Source: Pseudoalteromonas rubra (GTDB lineage Bacteria > Pseudomonadota > Gammaproteobacteria > Enterobacterales > Alteromonadaceae). Taken from it: a DNA stretch of 64,000 nt. Position 1 is the stretch's first letter. The number at the start of each line of letters is the position of its first letter. A program made the translations under genes and the position numbers. This document shows, in pieces, positions 37,436-46,958 of the stretch. The DNA lies in NCBI RefSeq assembly GCF_000967655.1, contig NZ_JXYA01000002.1, forward strand, positions 245,726-309,725, given 5' to 3'. The notes beneath the pieces were generated by a model. It ran no database searches and had not been told where the DNA came from. It saw only the letters and a list, made by a program, of their open reading frames with translations.

Positions 37436-39106
37436 CTAACGTTTAAGTACTTTTTTGACCATACGGTGAGAGTGTAACCAATGTTTGGCACTGTCTCGCT
37501 CCAGCGCTTCACTGATGTAATAGCCCTGTAAATAATGACATCCCTTCGCATTGAGGTAAGCGGCCGTTTTACTGTCCTCTACTCCTTCTGCTACCACAGA
37601 GCAACCCAGCCGGTTAGCCAGGTATATCGTCGTCTCGACGATTGCCTGATCTTTGTCGCTGTCCAGGCAGGCGCTGATGAATGAGCGATCAATTTTAATC
37701 TGCGAAATGGGCAGCTCCCTGAGCATTGAAAAAGACGAAAATCCGGTACCGAAGTCATCAATGCTAACCGCAAACCCCATATCAATTAATACGCCTATCA
37801 TATATTTGGCCTGCTCAACATCAAGCATCACCATGCTCTCTGTTAGTTCAAACACAATCCGACTAGGCTGTACATCATATTTTGTTTGTAGCTCAACCAG
37901 TTGATTAATCAAATAGCGGCCCTGAAAGTCCTGGCTAGACAAGTTAATGTGTACCGTCACACCAGGCTCTATTGCCAAAAAATCGTCCAGCTGTGCAAAG
38001 ACCTGCTCAATTACAAAGGCACTGATCTGTTTGATATAGTTATTTTTTTCTGCAATTGGGATAAAGGTCATCGGGCTGATAAAAGTGCCTGATGCATCGC
38101 GCCAGCGCAACAAAGCCTCCATACCATGTACTTCGTTGTTATGACCACATACCAGGGGTTGATAAAACACACTGAGCTGATTGGCATTGAGCGCCTTTTT
38201 TAGCGCAGAAAACAGCTCAAATTCCGCTTCTACGCCATCATGCAAGGCCTGATCAAATATCACCAGGCTCTGTCGGCTGTGCTTAGCTGCATACATGGCT
38301 ATGTCAGCATGTTTAAGTAATTCAGTCACTGAGGGTTTTTGCTCGGAGCAAAAGACACGTGCGCCCGCGCTGTAATATACGTCAACATGGACATCTTCAA
38401 TCACCAATCCACCATTAAACGCTTTAAGCAATCCATTGTTGAGCGCAAACAAGGCGGTTTCACTGGCTGTATCGGTCACAATCACAAACTCATCGCCGCC
38501 CATCCTAAACACCCGGCTGTCGCTTGCAATAATCGAACGCATACGCTCTGCAAAGGCAATCAGTACCTTGTCGCCAAAGAAATGGCCAAGTGCATCATTG
38601 ATCTGTTTAAAGTTATTGATATCCATGAGCAAGACGCTAAAGGCCCTGTCCTGTGAAATGCGCTGTTCAATATGATGAATGCACTGCTGGCGATTCTCGA
38701 GCTGAGTGAGAGAGTCGTGGCGCGCCTGATGACGCTCGCTTTGCGCCACATCTTTAAGTAATTGCAAACTGGAACGGCTAAGCGTAACAACCACTATCAC
38801 AAATACAGCCCCCAGCATAAGTATTACCGAAAGCCCCAGCACCAAAGGCGAACTATTTGCAGTGCGGTAAACCTGGTATGCAAAAGCCAGATAGCCACAG
38901 ATAAAGAAGACTATCAGCGCCATTAACACCTGCCAGCCACGGTTTTGTGCTATCCGGCAGATCTGCAATGCAGGTCTTAATGCCAGTAACAGCAACAATA
39001 AACCAATCACAATCAAGCTCAGACTCAGGCTTTCCACAGAGATCACATTCAGACGCACCAGAATGTGCTCAGTATAGTGAAGAAATGCCCATCTTGCGTT
39101 GCACAT
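37436..39106 (-). CDS. Bifunctional diguanylate cyclase/phosphodiesterase
   Basis: A 556-residue c-di-GMP protein. Two transmembrane helices near the N-terminus are followed by a GGDEF domain with intact GGDEF (MGGDEFVIV) and an EAL domain (MEALLRWR, then IDDFGTGFSSF, KIDRSFI and VAEGVED). Both catalytic motifs look intact, so either activity is possible. The start is uncertain: the ATG at 39106 has no good ribosome binding site, and a GTG about 20 codons later is possible. It is monocistronic. Confidence 0.9.
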   Translation of the reverse strand: MCNARWAFLHYTEHILVRLNVISVESLSLSLIVIGLLLLLLALRPALQICRIAQNRGWQVLMALIVFFICGYLAFAYQVYRTANSSPLVLGLSVILMLGAVFVIVVVTLSRSSLQLLKDVAQSERHQARHDSLTQLENRQQCIHHIEQRISQDRAFSVLLMDINNFKQINDALGHFFGDKVLIAFAERMRSIIASDSRVFRMGGDEFVIVTDTASETALFALNNGLLKAFNGGLVIEDVHVDVYYSAGARVFCSEQKPSVTELLKHADIAMYAAKHSRQSLVIFDQALHDGVEAEFELFSALKKALNANQLSVFYQPLVCGHNNEVHGMEALLRWRDASGTFISPMTFIPIAEKNNYIKQISAFVIEQVFAQLDDFLAIEPGVTVHINLSSQDFQGRYLINQLVELQTKYDVQPSRIVFELTESMVMLDVEQAKYMIGVLIDMGFAVSIDDFGTGFSSFSMLRELPISQIKIDRSFISACLDSDKDQAIVETTIYLANRLGCSVVAEGVEDSKTAAYLNAKGCHYLQGYYISEALERDSAKHWLHSHRMVKKVLKR

Positions 39107-39264
39107 AGCAGGTACAGCTGAGCGCTGATACCCGCTTTGGTGCCCTTATTCTGAGTTCGATATCTGTATGTATGCGAGCCAAATCGACTAGCCGCACTGG
39201 CGCATTTGATGTAAAATACGCGCGTTTCTAAGCAAATCCATTCTGTTATTTTTGAGGAAAACCT

Positions 39265-40317
39265 GTGAGCGAACAAAAACAGTCTCTGAGCTATAAAGAC
39301 GCAGGCGTTGATATCGATGCGGGCAATGCATTGGTTGAGCGCATTAAAGGGGTAGTTAAAAAGACGCGTCGCCCTGAAGTGATGGGCGGTATTGGCGGCT
39401 TTGGCGCATTATGCGAGCTACCAACCGGATATAAAGAGCCTGTCTTAGTTGCTGGCACAGATGGCGTAGGCACTAAGCTGCGTCTGGCCATCGATTTGAA
39501 AAAACATGATACCGTTGGTATCGACCTGGTTGCCATGTGTGTAAACGACTTAATAGTTCAAGGTGCTGAACCCCTATTTTTCCTTGACTATTACGCAACA
39601 GGTAAACTGGATGTAGATACCGCTGCCGACGTAGTCACTGGTATTGGTACTGGTTGTGAGCTGGCAGGCTGTGCCTTGATCGGCGGTGAAACCGCTGAAA
39701 TGCCAGGCATGTACGAAGGCGAAGACTACGACATGGCCGGTTTCTGTACCGGTGTTGTTGAAAAGTCTAAAATCATTGATGGCACTAAAGTTGCCGAAGG
39801 TGACCAACTTATCGCCCTAGCTTCAAGCGGTCCACACTCAAACGGCTACTCGCTGATCCGCAAAGTACTGGAAGTGTCTGGCGCTGATACCAGCGAAGAA
39901 TTCGCAGGTAAACCGCTGGCCGAGCACCTGCTTGAACCAACCCGCATTTACGTAAAACCAATTCTGGAACTACTGAAAGAAGTAGACGTACATGCCCTGT
40001 CGCACATCACAGGTGGTGGTTTCTGGGAAAACATCCCGCGCGTATTGCCAGAATCAGCCAAAGCCGTTGTAAAAGGCGACAGCTGGGAATGGCCTGCTGT
40101 ATTTAACTGGCTACAGGAAAACGGCAACATCAGCACTCATGAAATGTACCGCACCTTTAACTGTGGTGTTGGTATGATCCTGGTTGTGCCTGCTGATAAG
40201 CTTACACAAAGCCTGGATATCCTCAAAGCGCAGGGCGAAAACGCCTGGCACATTGGTGAAATTCAAGCTGCAAATGCAGGAGAAGAACAGGTAGAAATTC
40301 TGGGTGGTGCCGAGTAA
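39265..40317 (+). CDS. purM: Phosphoribosylformylglycinamidine cyclo-ligase
   Basis: A 350-residue AIR synthetase. It starts with GTG nine bases after GAGG. Motifs include [12 protein letters not shown], the DCVND-like [30 protein letters not shown] and the HITGGGF segment. It makes AIR in purine synthesis. Its stop and the purN start share one base (TAATG). Confidence 0.97.
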   Translation: MSEQKQSLSYKDAGVDIDAGNALVERIKGVVKKTRRPEVMGGIGGFGALCELPTGYKEPVLVAGTDGVGTKLRLAIDLKKHDTVGIDLVAMCVNDLIVQGAEPLFFLDYYATGKLDVDTAADVVTGIGTGCELAGCALIGGETAEMPGMYEGEDYDMAGFCTGVVEKSKIIDGTKVAEGDQLIALASSGPHSNGYSLIRKVLEVSGADTSEEFAGKPLAEHLLEPTRIYVKPILELLKEVDVHALSHITGGGFWENIPRVLPESAKAVVKGDSWEWPAVFNWLQENGNISTHEMYRTFNCGVGMILVVPADKLTQSLDILKAQGENAWHIGEIQAANAGEEQVEILGGAE

Positions 40318-40979
40318 TGGCACCCGAGCGATCTCCAATTCGTATTGTTGTGCTAATCTCAGGCAGTGGTTCTAATTTACAGGCCATTATGGACAGTTGT
40401 CAGCGCAACGAAATCAATGGCGAGATCTGTGCCGTCATCAGTAATAAAGCGAACGCATACGGGCTGCAACGCGCCCAGCAAGCGGACATCGACACGCAAG
40501 TGTTAAGTCATAAAGACTTCGACAGCCGCGAAGCCTATGACCAACGTTTAGCACAATTAATTGACTCATATAATCCAGATTTAGTTGTATTAGCTGGATT
40601 TATGCGTATTCTAACTGCTGACTTAGTGCAAAAATTTAAAGGAAAAATGTTGAACATTCATCCTTCTTTGTTGCCTAAGTACCAAGGGCTGAATACCCAT
40701 CAAAGAGCGATTGATGCAAAAGAAACGTTTCATGGCGCCAGTGTTCACTTTGTGACAGAAGAACTAGATGGTGGACCGGTCATCGTACAAGCCAGGGTAC
40801 CTATTCTGGCTGATGATACTGCGCACACGCTGTCACAGCGGGTTCATGAACAAGAACATATAATCTATCCTTTGGTGGTCAAGTGGTTCAGCGAACACAG
40901 ACTAACGATGGAAGCAGACTATGCCGTTTTTGACAATCAACCCCTTCCAGCTCAAGGCGCAAACTACCCAGAAGAATAA
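40317..40979 (+). CDS. purN: Phosphoribosylglycinamide formyltransferase 1
   Basis: A 220-residue formyl-THF-dependent enzyme with ISGSGSNLQ at the start and the catalytic NIHPSLLPKYQG...GASVHFVTEELDGGP block. Codon composition becomes more AT-rich in the middle (40550-40700) than in purM. It forms the usual purMN pair. The downstream DUF3108 gene begins inside its last 59 bases. Confidence 0.96.
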   Translation: MAPERSPIRIVVLISGSGSNLQAIMDSCQRNEINGEICAVISNKANAYGLQRAQQADIDTQVLSHKDFDSREAYDQRLAQLIDSYNPDLVVLAGFMRILTADLVQKFKGKMLNIHPSLLPKYQGLNTHQRAIDAKETFHGASVHFVTEELDGGPVIVQARVPILADDTAHTLSQRVHEQEHIIYPLVVKWFSEHRLTMEADYAVFDNQPLPAQGANYPEE

Positions 40980-41691
40980 AAAATACAGCGCTTTACTATT
41001 AGGTTTAAGCGCTGTTTTCTCCTCTTCCTTATTTGCCAGTGATCTTGTTCCCTACCGTGCGGAATACGACGTACTCCGTAAAGGCGAAGTACATGGCAAT
41101 GCCATTCGGGAACTCTCTAAGGTTTCAAACGATACCTATTCACTGAATTACGAAAGTAACATTGAATGGATGATTTTTTCCGATGAGCGCATGGAAAACT
41201 CACTGTTTACTTACCATGATAAGTCACCAAAACCGCTGCTTTATACCCTGAAGCGTGAAGGCACCGGGCCAGACAAAAGCTATAAAATCCGCTTTGACCG
41301 CGAAAATAACCAACTCTTTAAAGACGACGAAAAATACCCCATCAATGCCGACTGGAACGAAAAACGCCACGATGTATTGTCGTACCAGATAGCCCTGCGC
41401 AACGATGTAAAAGCGGGTAAAACCAAAATGAGCTACCCCATTGTGGATAAAAATGGCAATGTGCGCAGCTATGACTTTGAAGTGGTGGGACCGGAGACCA
41501 TCACCTTACCCGTCGGCAATGTCGAAACCATCAAAGTAAAGCGCCTGTACGACAACGATAAGCGCCAGGCAACGGCCTGGCTGGCACCCGCCTACCACTA
41601 CTCTGTGGTACAGATGTTTAAAGGCAAAGACGGCGTAGAGCAGTTTATGATCCAGCTAAAAAGCTTTGATGCAGAAAAGCCAAAACAATAA
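40921..41691 (+). CDS. DUF3108 periplasmic protein
   Basis: A 256-residue protein with a late signal peptide (SALLLGLSAVFSSSLFAS), then the DUF3108 beta-rich domain (YRAEYDVLRKGEVHGNAIREL...). The first 17 residues are unusually polar for a signal peptide because the gene starts inside purN, and no later ATG precedes the hydrophobic core. DUF3108 proteins occur with purMN in many gammaproteobacteria, but no function is established. Confidence 0.82.
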   Translation: MPFLTINPFQLKAQTTQKNKKYSALLLGLSAVFSSSLFASDLVPYRAEYDVLRKGEVHGNAIRELSKVSNDTYSLNYESNIEWMIFSDERMENSLFTYHDKSPKPLLYTLKREGTGPDKSYKIRFDRENNQLFKDDEKYPINADWNEKRHDVLSYQIALRNDVKAGKTKMSYPIVDKNGNVRSYDFEVVGPETITLPVGNVETIKVKRLYDNDKRQATAWLAPAYHYSVVQMFKGKDGVEQFMIQLKSFDAEKPKQ

Positions 41692-41699
41692 AAAGCATT

Positions 41700-41728
41700 A
41701 AAAAAGCCCTGATGTTCAGGGCTTTTTT
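41700..41728. terminator. Bidirectional terminator after DUF3108
   Basis: The stem AAAAAAGCCCTGA / TCAGGGCTTTTTT with a TGT loop lies between convergent genes. Confidence 0.92.
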
Positions 41729-41756
41729 AATTTAGTCACTCGGTGAACCGGCTTCA

Positions 41757-42521
41757 CTAGATTTTTTCTCCAAGCTTAAACAGCACATACTCGCCCGGCT
41801 CCATCTTGGTCCACTGCTCGTCATTGGTCAGCGGCCGGGTGGCAATCACAGTCACTACATCATCCGGGGTGGTTTCTTTTTGAAAGTCCACCACCATATC
41901 CGCATCAATTAAGGTTGCCTTGCCAAACGGCGCACGGCGGGTGATCCAGTGCAAATTGTTAGAGCAGTACGCCAGTACAAATACCCCATCGGTCAGCAGC
42001 ATGTTAAATACCCCTTTGTCCATCAGGGTTTTCGCCAACTTAGCAACATAGCGAAACACGGTCGCCATGTTTTTTGGCCGTTTCGGGTATTTTTCACGGA
42101 TCTTGTCCAAAATCCAGCAAAATGCCAGCTCGCTGTCGGTATTACCCACCGGCTTGTAAAACTCAGTAGTCAGATCTTTATAGTTAGACAATTGACCGTT
42201 GTGGGCATAGGTGATCTCCCTGCCCCACAACTCACGGGTAAAAGGATGAGTATTCTCAAGACAGGTTCTGCCACGGTTGCCCTGGCGAATATGGCTGATC
42301 ACCGACACACTTTTGATCGGATAAGCTTTTACCAGCTTAGCAATTTCCGACTGGCAGCTCGGCTCAGGATCCTTAAACGTCCGACATCCCTTGCCCTCAT
42401 AAAAAGTGATCCCCCAGCCGTCCTTATGCGGCCCGGTATTCCCCCCACGCTCCAGCAACCCGGAAAAACTAAAACAAATATCCGTGGGTACATTGGCAGA
42501 CATGCCCAAAAGTTCACACAT
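41757..42521 (-). CDS. yafJ: Class II glutamine amidotransferase, YafJ type
   Basis: A 254-residue protein with the N-terminal nucleophile Cys2 (MCELLGMSANVPTD), HKDGWGITF and the HNGQLSNY segment of Ntn amidotransferases. There is no synthetase domain, as in E. coli YafJ, so the acceptor of the ammonia is unknown. Confidence 0.9.
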   Translation of the reverse strand: MCELLGMSANVPTDICFSFSGLLERGGNTGPHKDGWGITFYEGKGCRTFKDPEPSCQSEIAKLVKAYPIKSVSVISHIRQGNRGRTCLENTHPFTRELWGREITYAHNGQLSNYKDLTTEFYKPVGNTDSELAFCWILDKIREKYPKRPKNMATVFRYVAKLAKTLMDKGVFNMLLTDGVFVLAYCSNNLHWITRRAPFGKATLIDADMVVDFQKETTPDDVVTVIATRPLTNDEQWTKMEPGEYVLFKLGEKI

Positions 42522-43081
42522 AGAATAAAAAGCCTTTAAATTTCAAATATATCGAACTGAGACATTCTCTTTTTACTTTCTGGTCTCAGTGTTGGTCACA
42601 GTTTGTGATTAGGCGTGACCACAATGCTTGTAAGCCAAATTTTATCACCAAGTGGCAGAGGGTACCAATTAGTAATACGCCTTTGTCGCCGTCGGCCAAG
42701 ACAAATTGTAGACTCAATTTCTAGTACGCTTTTCAAGCTTCAAAAAATTGGGGTAAATTCAGCCCCCGGATGGCAATCATGACCTTCAGAGTCAATGTCT
42801 TCTACCCTTTAAAGCTGTCATGTCAGGCTCAAGTCAAAGTAACACACTCGCTGATTAATCATTAGGCACTTTGCACAGCAGTACTAAAAAGAGGCCTGCC
42901 AAATCAACAAGTGGGTGATTTTTATGGTTGAAAAATTCTAACTTACTTTTTAATTACAATAACACTCTCATAAGATACTATCAGGGCGGGATATTAAACC
43001 CTATTAGATAGAGATACTTTATTGCAAAATAAAATTTAATAAATAAATTTCATTAACTATAAATCAAAAGGAAAGTTGCAA
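42522..43081. other. AT-rich intergenic region, no gene seen
   Basis: This stretch carries stops in all frames at short spacing and no recognisable RNA. Base composition falls toward AT before the repeat protein, whose promoter it must contain. A poorly conserved palindromic run GGTCACAGTTTGTGATTAGGCGTGACC around 42593 was noted without a function. Confidence 0.4.
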
Positions 43082-44626
43082 ATGATTTTAGCTAGGTTTC
43101 TAACTCTGTTCATTGCTTTTTTCAGTTTAATTGCATATGCAAGTGAAAATAACAGCGATATTTTAAAACCCCACACTCTTGATAATTTAATTCAGCACGG
43201 TAACTTTGAAAGTGAAAATTTATTCAAATTTCCCTCTAACAGTAACAACGTTGCATATTTAACGGATCAATCTCCCATCAAAGGGAAGCAAAGTGTTGAG
43301 GTTCATTTTACTGACTTTAACGTCTATAGCCCTTACTACCACAGATACATTTTCCCGGAAAATACTCAGCTTGAAAGTCTACAATTCAGTGGCTTAGTAA
43401 AAATGGTCTCCGGTTTCGATACAGAGTCAATTATTGCAGAAGCGCACGTCACTTATCATAACGATGGCAAATATCCGTATACCTATGAGCGAGTGACACT
43501 CTCCGGGGACAATAACTCAAACACACCGTTCAATGTCAATTTGCCACTGGATGAAACCAGAAAGGTTAAACTAGTACATTTAAAGTTTATGCATAATCGA
43601 AATCAGCGAGATTTATCGGTGCTGCTTGATGATTTAGCACTTCATATAGTTCCTAAAGGGTATAAAAACTTGATCCCTCATGGCAATTTTGAAAATGAGA
43701 ACTTATTTAAATTTCCTTCGAATAGTAATAGCACAGGTAATCTAACAAACCAATATCCCATTCGTGGAGAACAAAGTGCTGAAGTTCATTTTACTGACTC
43801 TAGTGTATATAGCCCTTATTATCATACCTACACCTTTCCTGAAAACACACAACTTTCAAGTTTACACTTTAGTGGTCTTATACAAATGACTGCAGGCTTC
43901 GATACTGAGTCAATAGTTGCAGAAGCACATGTTACCTATCATAGGGATGACCAATACCCATATACTTACCAGCGTGTGACACTATCTGGTAACGGCAGTG
44001 CAGTTACGCCATTTAGTGTTAACCTGCCTCTAGACGAAACAAGAAAGATAAGGTTGGTACACTTAAAGTTCATGCATTACCGAAATAGCCAGGACGTATC
44101 AGTACTTCTTGATGAACTTGCCCTGCACGTCGTTCATAAAGAACGTCAAAATTTAATTCCTCACGGCGATTTTGAGAATGAAAACTTATTTATATTTCCA
44201 TCAAACAGTGACGGCGTAGCGCACTTAACAAATCAATCCCCGATTAGCGGTGAGCAAAGCGTACAAGTGCAGTTTACGAATTTCAGTGTATACAGCCCTT
44301 ACTACTATACCTACGTATTTCCAGAAAATACCAATTTAAAGAGTTTGAATTTTAGTGGGCTTTTACAGATGCTTTCCGGCTTTGACACTGAGTCTGTGAT
44401 TGCAGAAGCACATGTCACTTATCAACGTGACGGTAAGTACCCCTACACCTATGAGCGGGTAACGCTATCTGGTAATGGTAATGCCGTGACGCCATTTGAC
44501 GTCCACTTGCCATTGGACGAGACCAGAGCTGTGAAGCTGGTGAACTTGAAATTTATTTATACTCAAAGTCAGCAAGATGCAACAGTCCTGATAGATGATT
44601 TAGCGCTGAGTGTAGTACCCAAGTGA
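43082..44626 (+). CDS. Secreted protein of three tandem 161-residue repeats
   Basis: The ATG at 43082 follows AAAGGAAAG and begins a signal peptide (MILARFLTLFIAFFSLIAYA). The mature 514-residue product is three copies of one domain at 43184-43666, 43667-44149 and 44150-44623. Each begins NLI(Q/P)HG(N/D)FE(S/N)ENLF and contains the block FPENT, then GFDTESIIAEAHVTYH, YPYTYERVTLSG and LPLDETRK, ending LLDDLALH. The jelly-roll-like beta pattern resembles carbohydrate-binding modules, but that is only an impression. Codon use is more AT-rich than its neighbours. The function is unknown. Confidence 0.85.
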   Translation: MILARFLTLFIAFFSLIAYASENNSDILKPHTLDNLIQHGNFESENLFKFPSNSNNVAYLTDQSPIKGKQSVEVHFTDFNVYSPYYHRYIFPENTQLESLQFSGLVKMVSGFDTESIIAEAHVTYHNDGKYPYTYERVTLSGDNNSNTPFNVNLPLDETRKVKLVHLKFMHNRNQRDLSVLLDDLALHIVPKGYKNLIPHGNFENENLFKFPSNSNSTGNLTNQYPIRGEQSAEVHFTDSSVYSPYYHTYTFPENTQLSSLHFSGLIQMTAGFDTESIVAEAHVTYHRDDQYPYTYQRVTLSGNGSAVTPFSVNLPLDETRKIRLVHLKFMHYRNSQDVSVLLDELALHVVHKERQNLIPHGDFENENLFIFPSNSDGVAHLTNQSPISGEQSVQVQFTNFSVYSPYYYTYVFPENTNLKSLNFSGLLQMLSGFDTESVIAEAHVTYQRDGKYPYTYERVTLSGNGNAVTPFDVHLPLDETRAVKLVNLKFIYTQSQQDATVLIDDLALSVVPK

Positions 44627-44663
44627 TACATTGAGACGCAATACCCACAATGTTTTTGCTTTT

Positions 44664-44687
44664 AAGGGCAGCTGTCGCTGCCTTTCT
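44664..44687 (+). terminator. Terminator after the repeat protein
   Basis: AAGGGCAGC / GCTGCCTTT (one G-T pair) with a TGTC loop, followed by CTAAAG, lies 38 bases after the stop. Confidence 0.65.
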
Positions 44688-44805
44688 AAAGTAATTTTGA
44701 CTTGCGCAGTAAGTGTCACTTTAAACTCGTGGTGAATATCCACTACACAGTTTCATCTTCTAACTTGCACTCATTCGCTCTTCTATTCATGTAGAGTCAC
44801 TCCGC

Positions 44806-44972
44806 CATTATCCACATACCAACCTTCAGCATTCTCACTCTGTTTGCTGCTTTCCCATACAAACCCCTTGTCGCTGAGTTGGCCAAAGCGAAAGCATGGA
44901 GTTGTAGTTTGGCAGGCGCTGTTCAACTTTGAGGTGTACACCCTCTTTATCTCTGTGTGCGGTAATATAGAG
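44806..44972 (-). pseudogene. Decayed copy of the downstream DUF1579-like gene (C-terminal part)
   Basis: Read on the minus strand this segment matches the C-terminal third of the gene at 45675-46229. HRDKEGVHLKVEQRLPN is identical, followed by a 7-base deletion (after GGCGCTG on the plus strand) that shifts the frame, and then recognisable SDNGFVWESSKQ-like and WYVD segments. The upstream two thirds are missing. It is a broken duplicate. Some of it lies in a frame of 67 codons that is not a real gene. Confidence 0.75.
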
Positions 44973-45125
44973 ACTAAAAAACCAGCAAAGTAAGCCTTGT
45001 ATTATAGACTCGTGGCTCAGCGAGTTGAACTTCAGCATACCCGTTAAATACTCGTAAAAACAAGGCTATACATTATTAGCTTTTTAGCATTATAATAGGT
45101 ACAACGTAAATACGGAGATAAAAAA

Positions 45126-45464
45126 ATGAAAAAAGCACTTGCTCTGGCATTACTAGCTTTAGCGTCAACTCACAGCCTGGAAGCACGAGAAACTACATCC
45201 GGCAGTATCGATAGAATGGTCACTTACCCCGACTTTGGCAGCGGAGACACTATCGTTGAGCTGAGTAACCGGGGCAGCATCTGCTACGGTTACTGGATAG
45301 AAAACAAATCACAAGGTCACGATACCGCAATGTCAGCACTGCTTGCAGCCTTTCACAGTGGCAAAGAGGTGAGCATTGTTGGTTTGGAAGACAGCGCAAA
45401 TAAATGGGATGGCTCTCCGGGCCGACACTATTGCAAACTGTACGCTGTTGATGTCCGGAAATAA
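45126..45464 (+). CDS. Small secreted protein, unknown function
   Basis: A 112-residue protein with a signal peptide (MKKALALALLALASTHSLEA) and a GGAG site before its ATG. The mature part has two cysteines (SICYGYW, HYCKLYAV) likely to form a disulfide, and the segment TAMSALLAAFHSGKEVSI. This resembles small OB-fold secreted proteins related to toxin B subunits such as SubB, an impression from memory only. It sits between a gene and its decayed duplicate. Confidence 0.75.
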   Translation: MKKALALALLALASTHSLEARETTSGSIDRMVTYPDFGSGDTIVELSNRGSICYGYWIENKSQGHDTAMSALLAAFHSGKEVSIVGLEDSANKWDGSPGRHYCKLYAVDVRK

Positions 45465-45492
45465 CCAAAACCGAATACACTAGAAAAGCGAT

Positions 45493-45520
45493 CCCGTATG
45501 CTTGTCTTCAGGCATACGGG
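45493..45520. terminator. Hairpin after the small secreted protein
   Basis: CCCGTATGC / GCATACGGG with a ten-base loop lies 28 bases after the stop. No T run follows, so termination is uncertain. Confidence 0.4.
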
Positions 45521-45674
45521 TACTTGAGCGGCCACCCATCACCGTTAGCAAGAATAGTGCTACAAATCAAATTCGTTTTTTTATCATATGCTCTATTTCT
45601 TATCGTTGGCCTTAAATTAGTGGACTCTAAGCGCCAGAATGGCGATTAAGTTATTTTCTAACATTCATTTATGC

Positions 45675-46229
45675 TCACTCCCCACCCCGCTCTGCCGTAA
45701 TCCTCATATCAACATACCATTTATCACCATCTTCAAGTTGCTTGCTACTTTCCCAGACAAAACCGTTGTCGCTTATCTGGTTAAAGCGAAAACGTGCGGG
45801 TTGTAGCTCACCATTTGGCAGGCGCTGCTCAACCTTGAGATGTACGCCCTCTTTATCTCTGTGTCCGGTAAATGGGTTCAGGGTTGCGCTCATTTGTACG
45901 GGTAAGAACACCTGATGCCAGCGTTTGTCCTGGAGTGAAAAGGTCCTGAGTGTTCTGCCAGCGTAGGTTACCTTACCCTGCGCATCGAGCAGGCTGAAAT
46001 CGTCGACCACCATTTTATGGTCAAAGGCGTACTGGGCTTGCCAGCGACATGGGGCTGAAAAAAGTGTCTTGCCTTGCGGGTCCAGCTGCTCATATCGGCA
46101 CTGCCAGTTTCCAATCAAAAACGCGTAGTCGCTGGCCGCTGCTGGCGCTCCCGGGTAAAGCTCAGCCGCCGACACGTAGCAACTTAAACTAAGCAAGCAT
46201 ATAAAGAAAAAGCGCATTTTGGATATCAC
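45675..46229 (-). CDS. DUF1579-like secreted protein
   Basis: A 184-residue protein with a signal peptide (MISKMRFFFICLLSLSCYVSA) and a lipocalin-like layout: FLIGNWQCRYEQLDPQGK, DHKMVVDDFSLLD, then a C-terminal beta segment ending VWESSKQLEDGDKWYVDMRIT. The GNW and following blocks suggest the DUF1579 group. A partial decayed copy lies at 44806-44972. The function is unknown. Confidence 0.7.
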   Translation of the reverse strand: MISKMRFFFICLLSLSCYVSAAELYPGAPAAASDYAFLIGNWQCRYEQLDPQGKTLFSAPCRWQAQYAFDHKMVVDDFSLLDAQGKVTYAGRTLRTFSLQDKRWHQVFLPVQMSATLNPFTGHRDKEGVHLKVEQRLPNGELQPARFRFNQISDNGFVWESSKQLEDGDKWYVDMRITAERGGE

Positions 46230-46958
46230 AAATAGTTAATTTTGACTCAGTATGGCTTAAAAGAGCTACACAGCAAAGTGCTGTCAATAAACGCCAGCTC
46301 TTTGCTGCAACAACACACAGTGACGCTCAATCGTGCATTTGAGTACTGCAAATCAGTTACAGCTCTGTTTAAAGCGTTTCCCTGATTCGCCTGTTGCGAT
46401 ATTACTGATGTACCAATCACCCGCCTCCAAGTAATCAAGCCTGGGAAAGCTTACCACCATCTCAGCTTGCCCTGATTTTGCAAACCTATTCATTGATGAC
46501 GACTCATCCGGGCAAGCCACCAGCATATTTATTCACATTTTCACCAATACTAGCCACTTTTTGTCTTATTGTGGTTTACGGCGCTTTTGCAAACAGCACT
46601 TCACCCTAAAGGGGCTCCAAGATATTGAGCAACTTGTGACCACCTTGCATACTATTTCGCTTATCAAACTATCCTAAGCAAAGCCAGAAACAACTAAATC
46701 GCATACTTAATTCAAAAGGGCGCATAAAAACCCTATTACATAGATAAAAAAACCATCAAAAACACAAATAACCGTGAAAATTTTTTTACTGCAATTTCAT
46801 GCACAAATTCGACTAAAAACCCATTGATAGTGAATATTTTTGCAAATATAATAAATAATTATCTTCGTACCTTTTTTGCTAATCTTGTTACGAGATTCAC
46901 TTTATGCTTTCTTAGTTTGCATAAAAACAACAACCAGAACACTCCGGGATGTAATACA
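46230..46958. other. Long intergenic region before the TonB receptor
   Basis: Apart from the possible remnant at 46353-46526, no gene is seen. The last 250 bases are very AT-rich and probably hold the receptor promoter. A long frame continuous with the receptor from 46824 is an extension, not a gene. Confidence 0.45.
46353..46526 (-). pseudogene. Probable C-terminal gene remnant or small ORF
   Basis: A 57-codon minus-strand frame, MLVACPDESSSMNRF... to ...GESGKRFKQSCN, has protein-like composition (AEMVVSFPRLDYLEAGDWYIS) but no ribosome binding site and a stop directly upstream. It looks like the end of a lost gene. I cannot name the family. Confidence 0.35.

Noticed and set aside
42593..42620. 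Loose inverted repeat GGTCACAG...CGTGACC in the yafJ upstream gap
   Set aside because: Short arms, no relation to a known operator and no second copy seen.
44835..45038. 67-codon minus-strand ORF taken as a gene
   Set aside because: Its middle matches the DUF1579-like gene but the ends are out of frame or noncoding; treated as part of a pseudogene.
46247..46438. 63-codon minus-strand ORF
   Set aside because: No ribosome binding site and atypical composition; the overlapping frame at 46353-46526 looks more coding-like.
46824..46958. 45-codon N-terminal extension of the TonB receptor
   Set aside because: AT-rich and not a signal peptide; the proper signal peptide starts at 46959.
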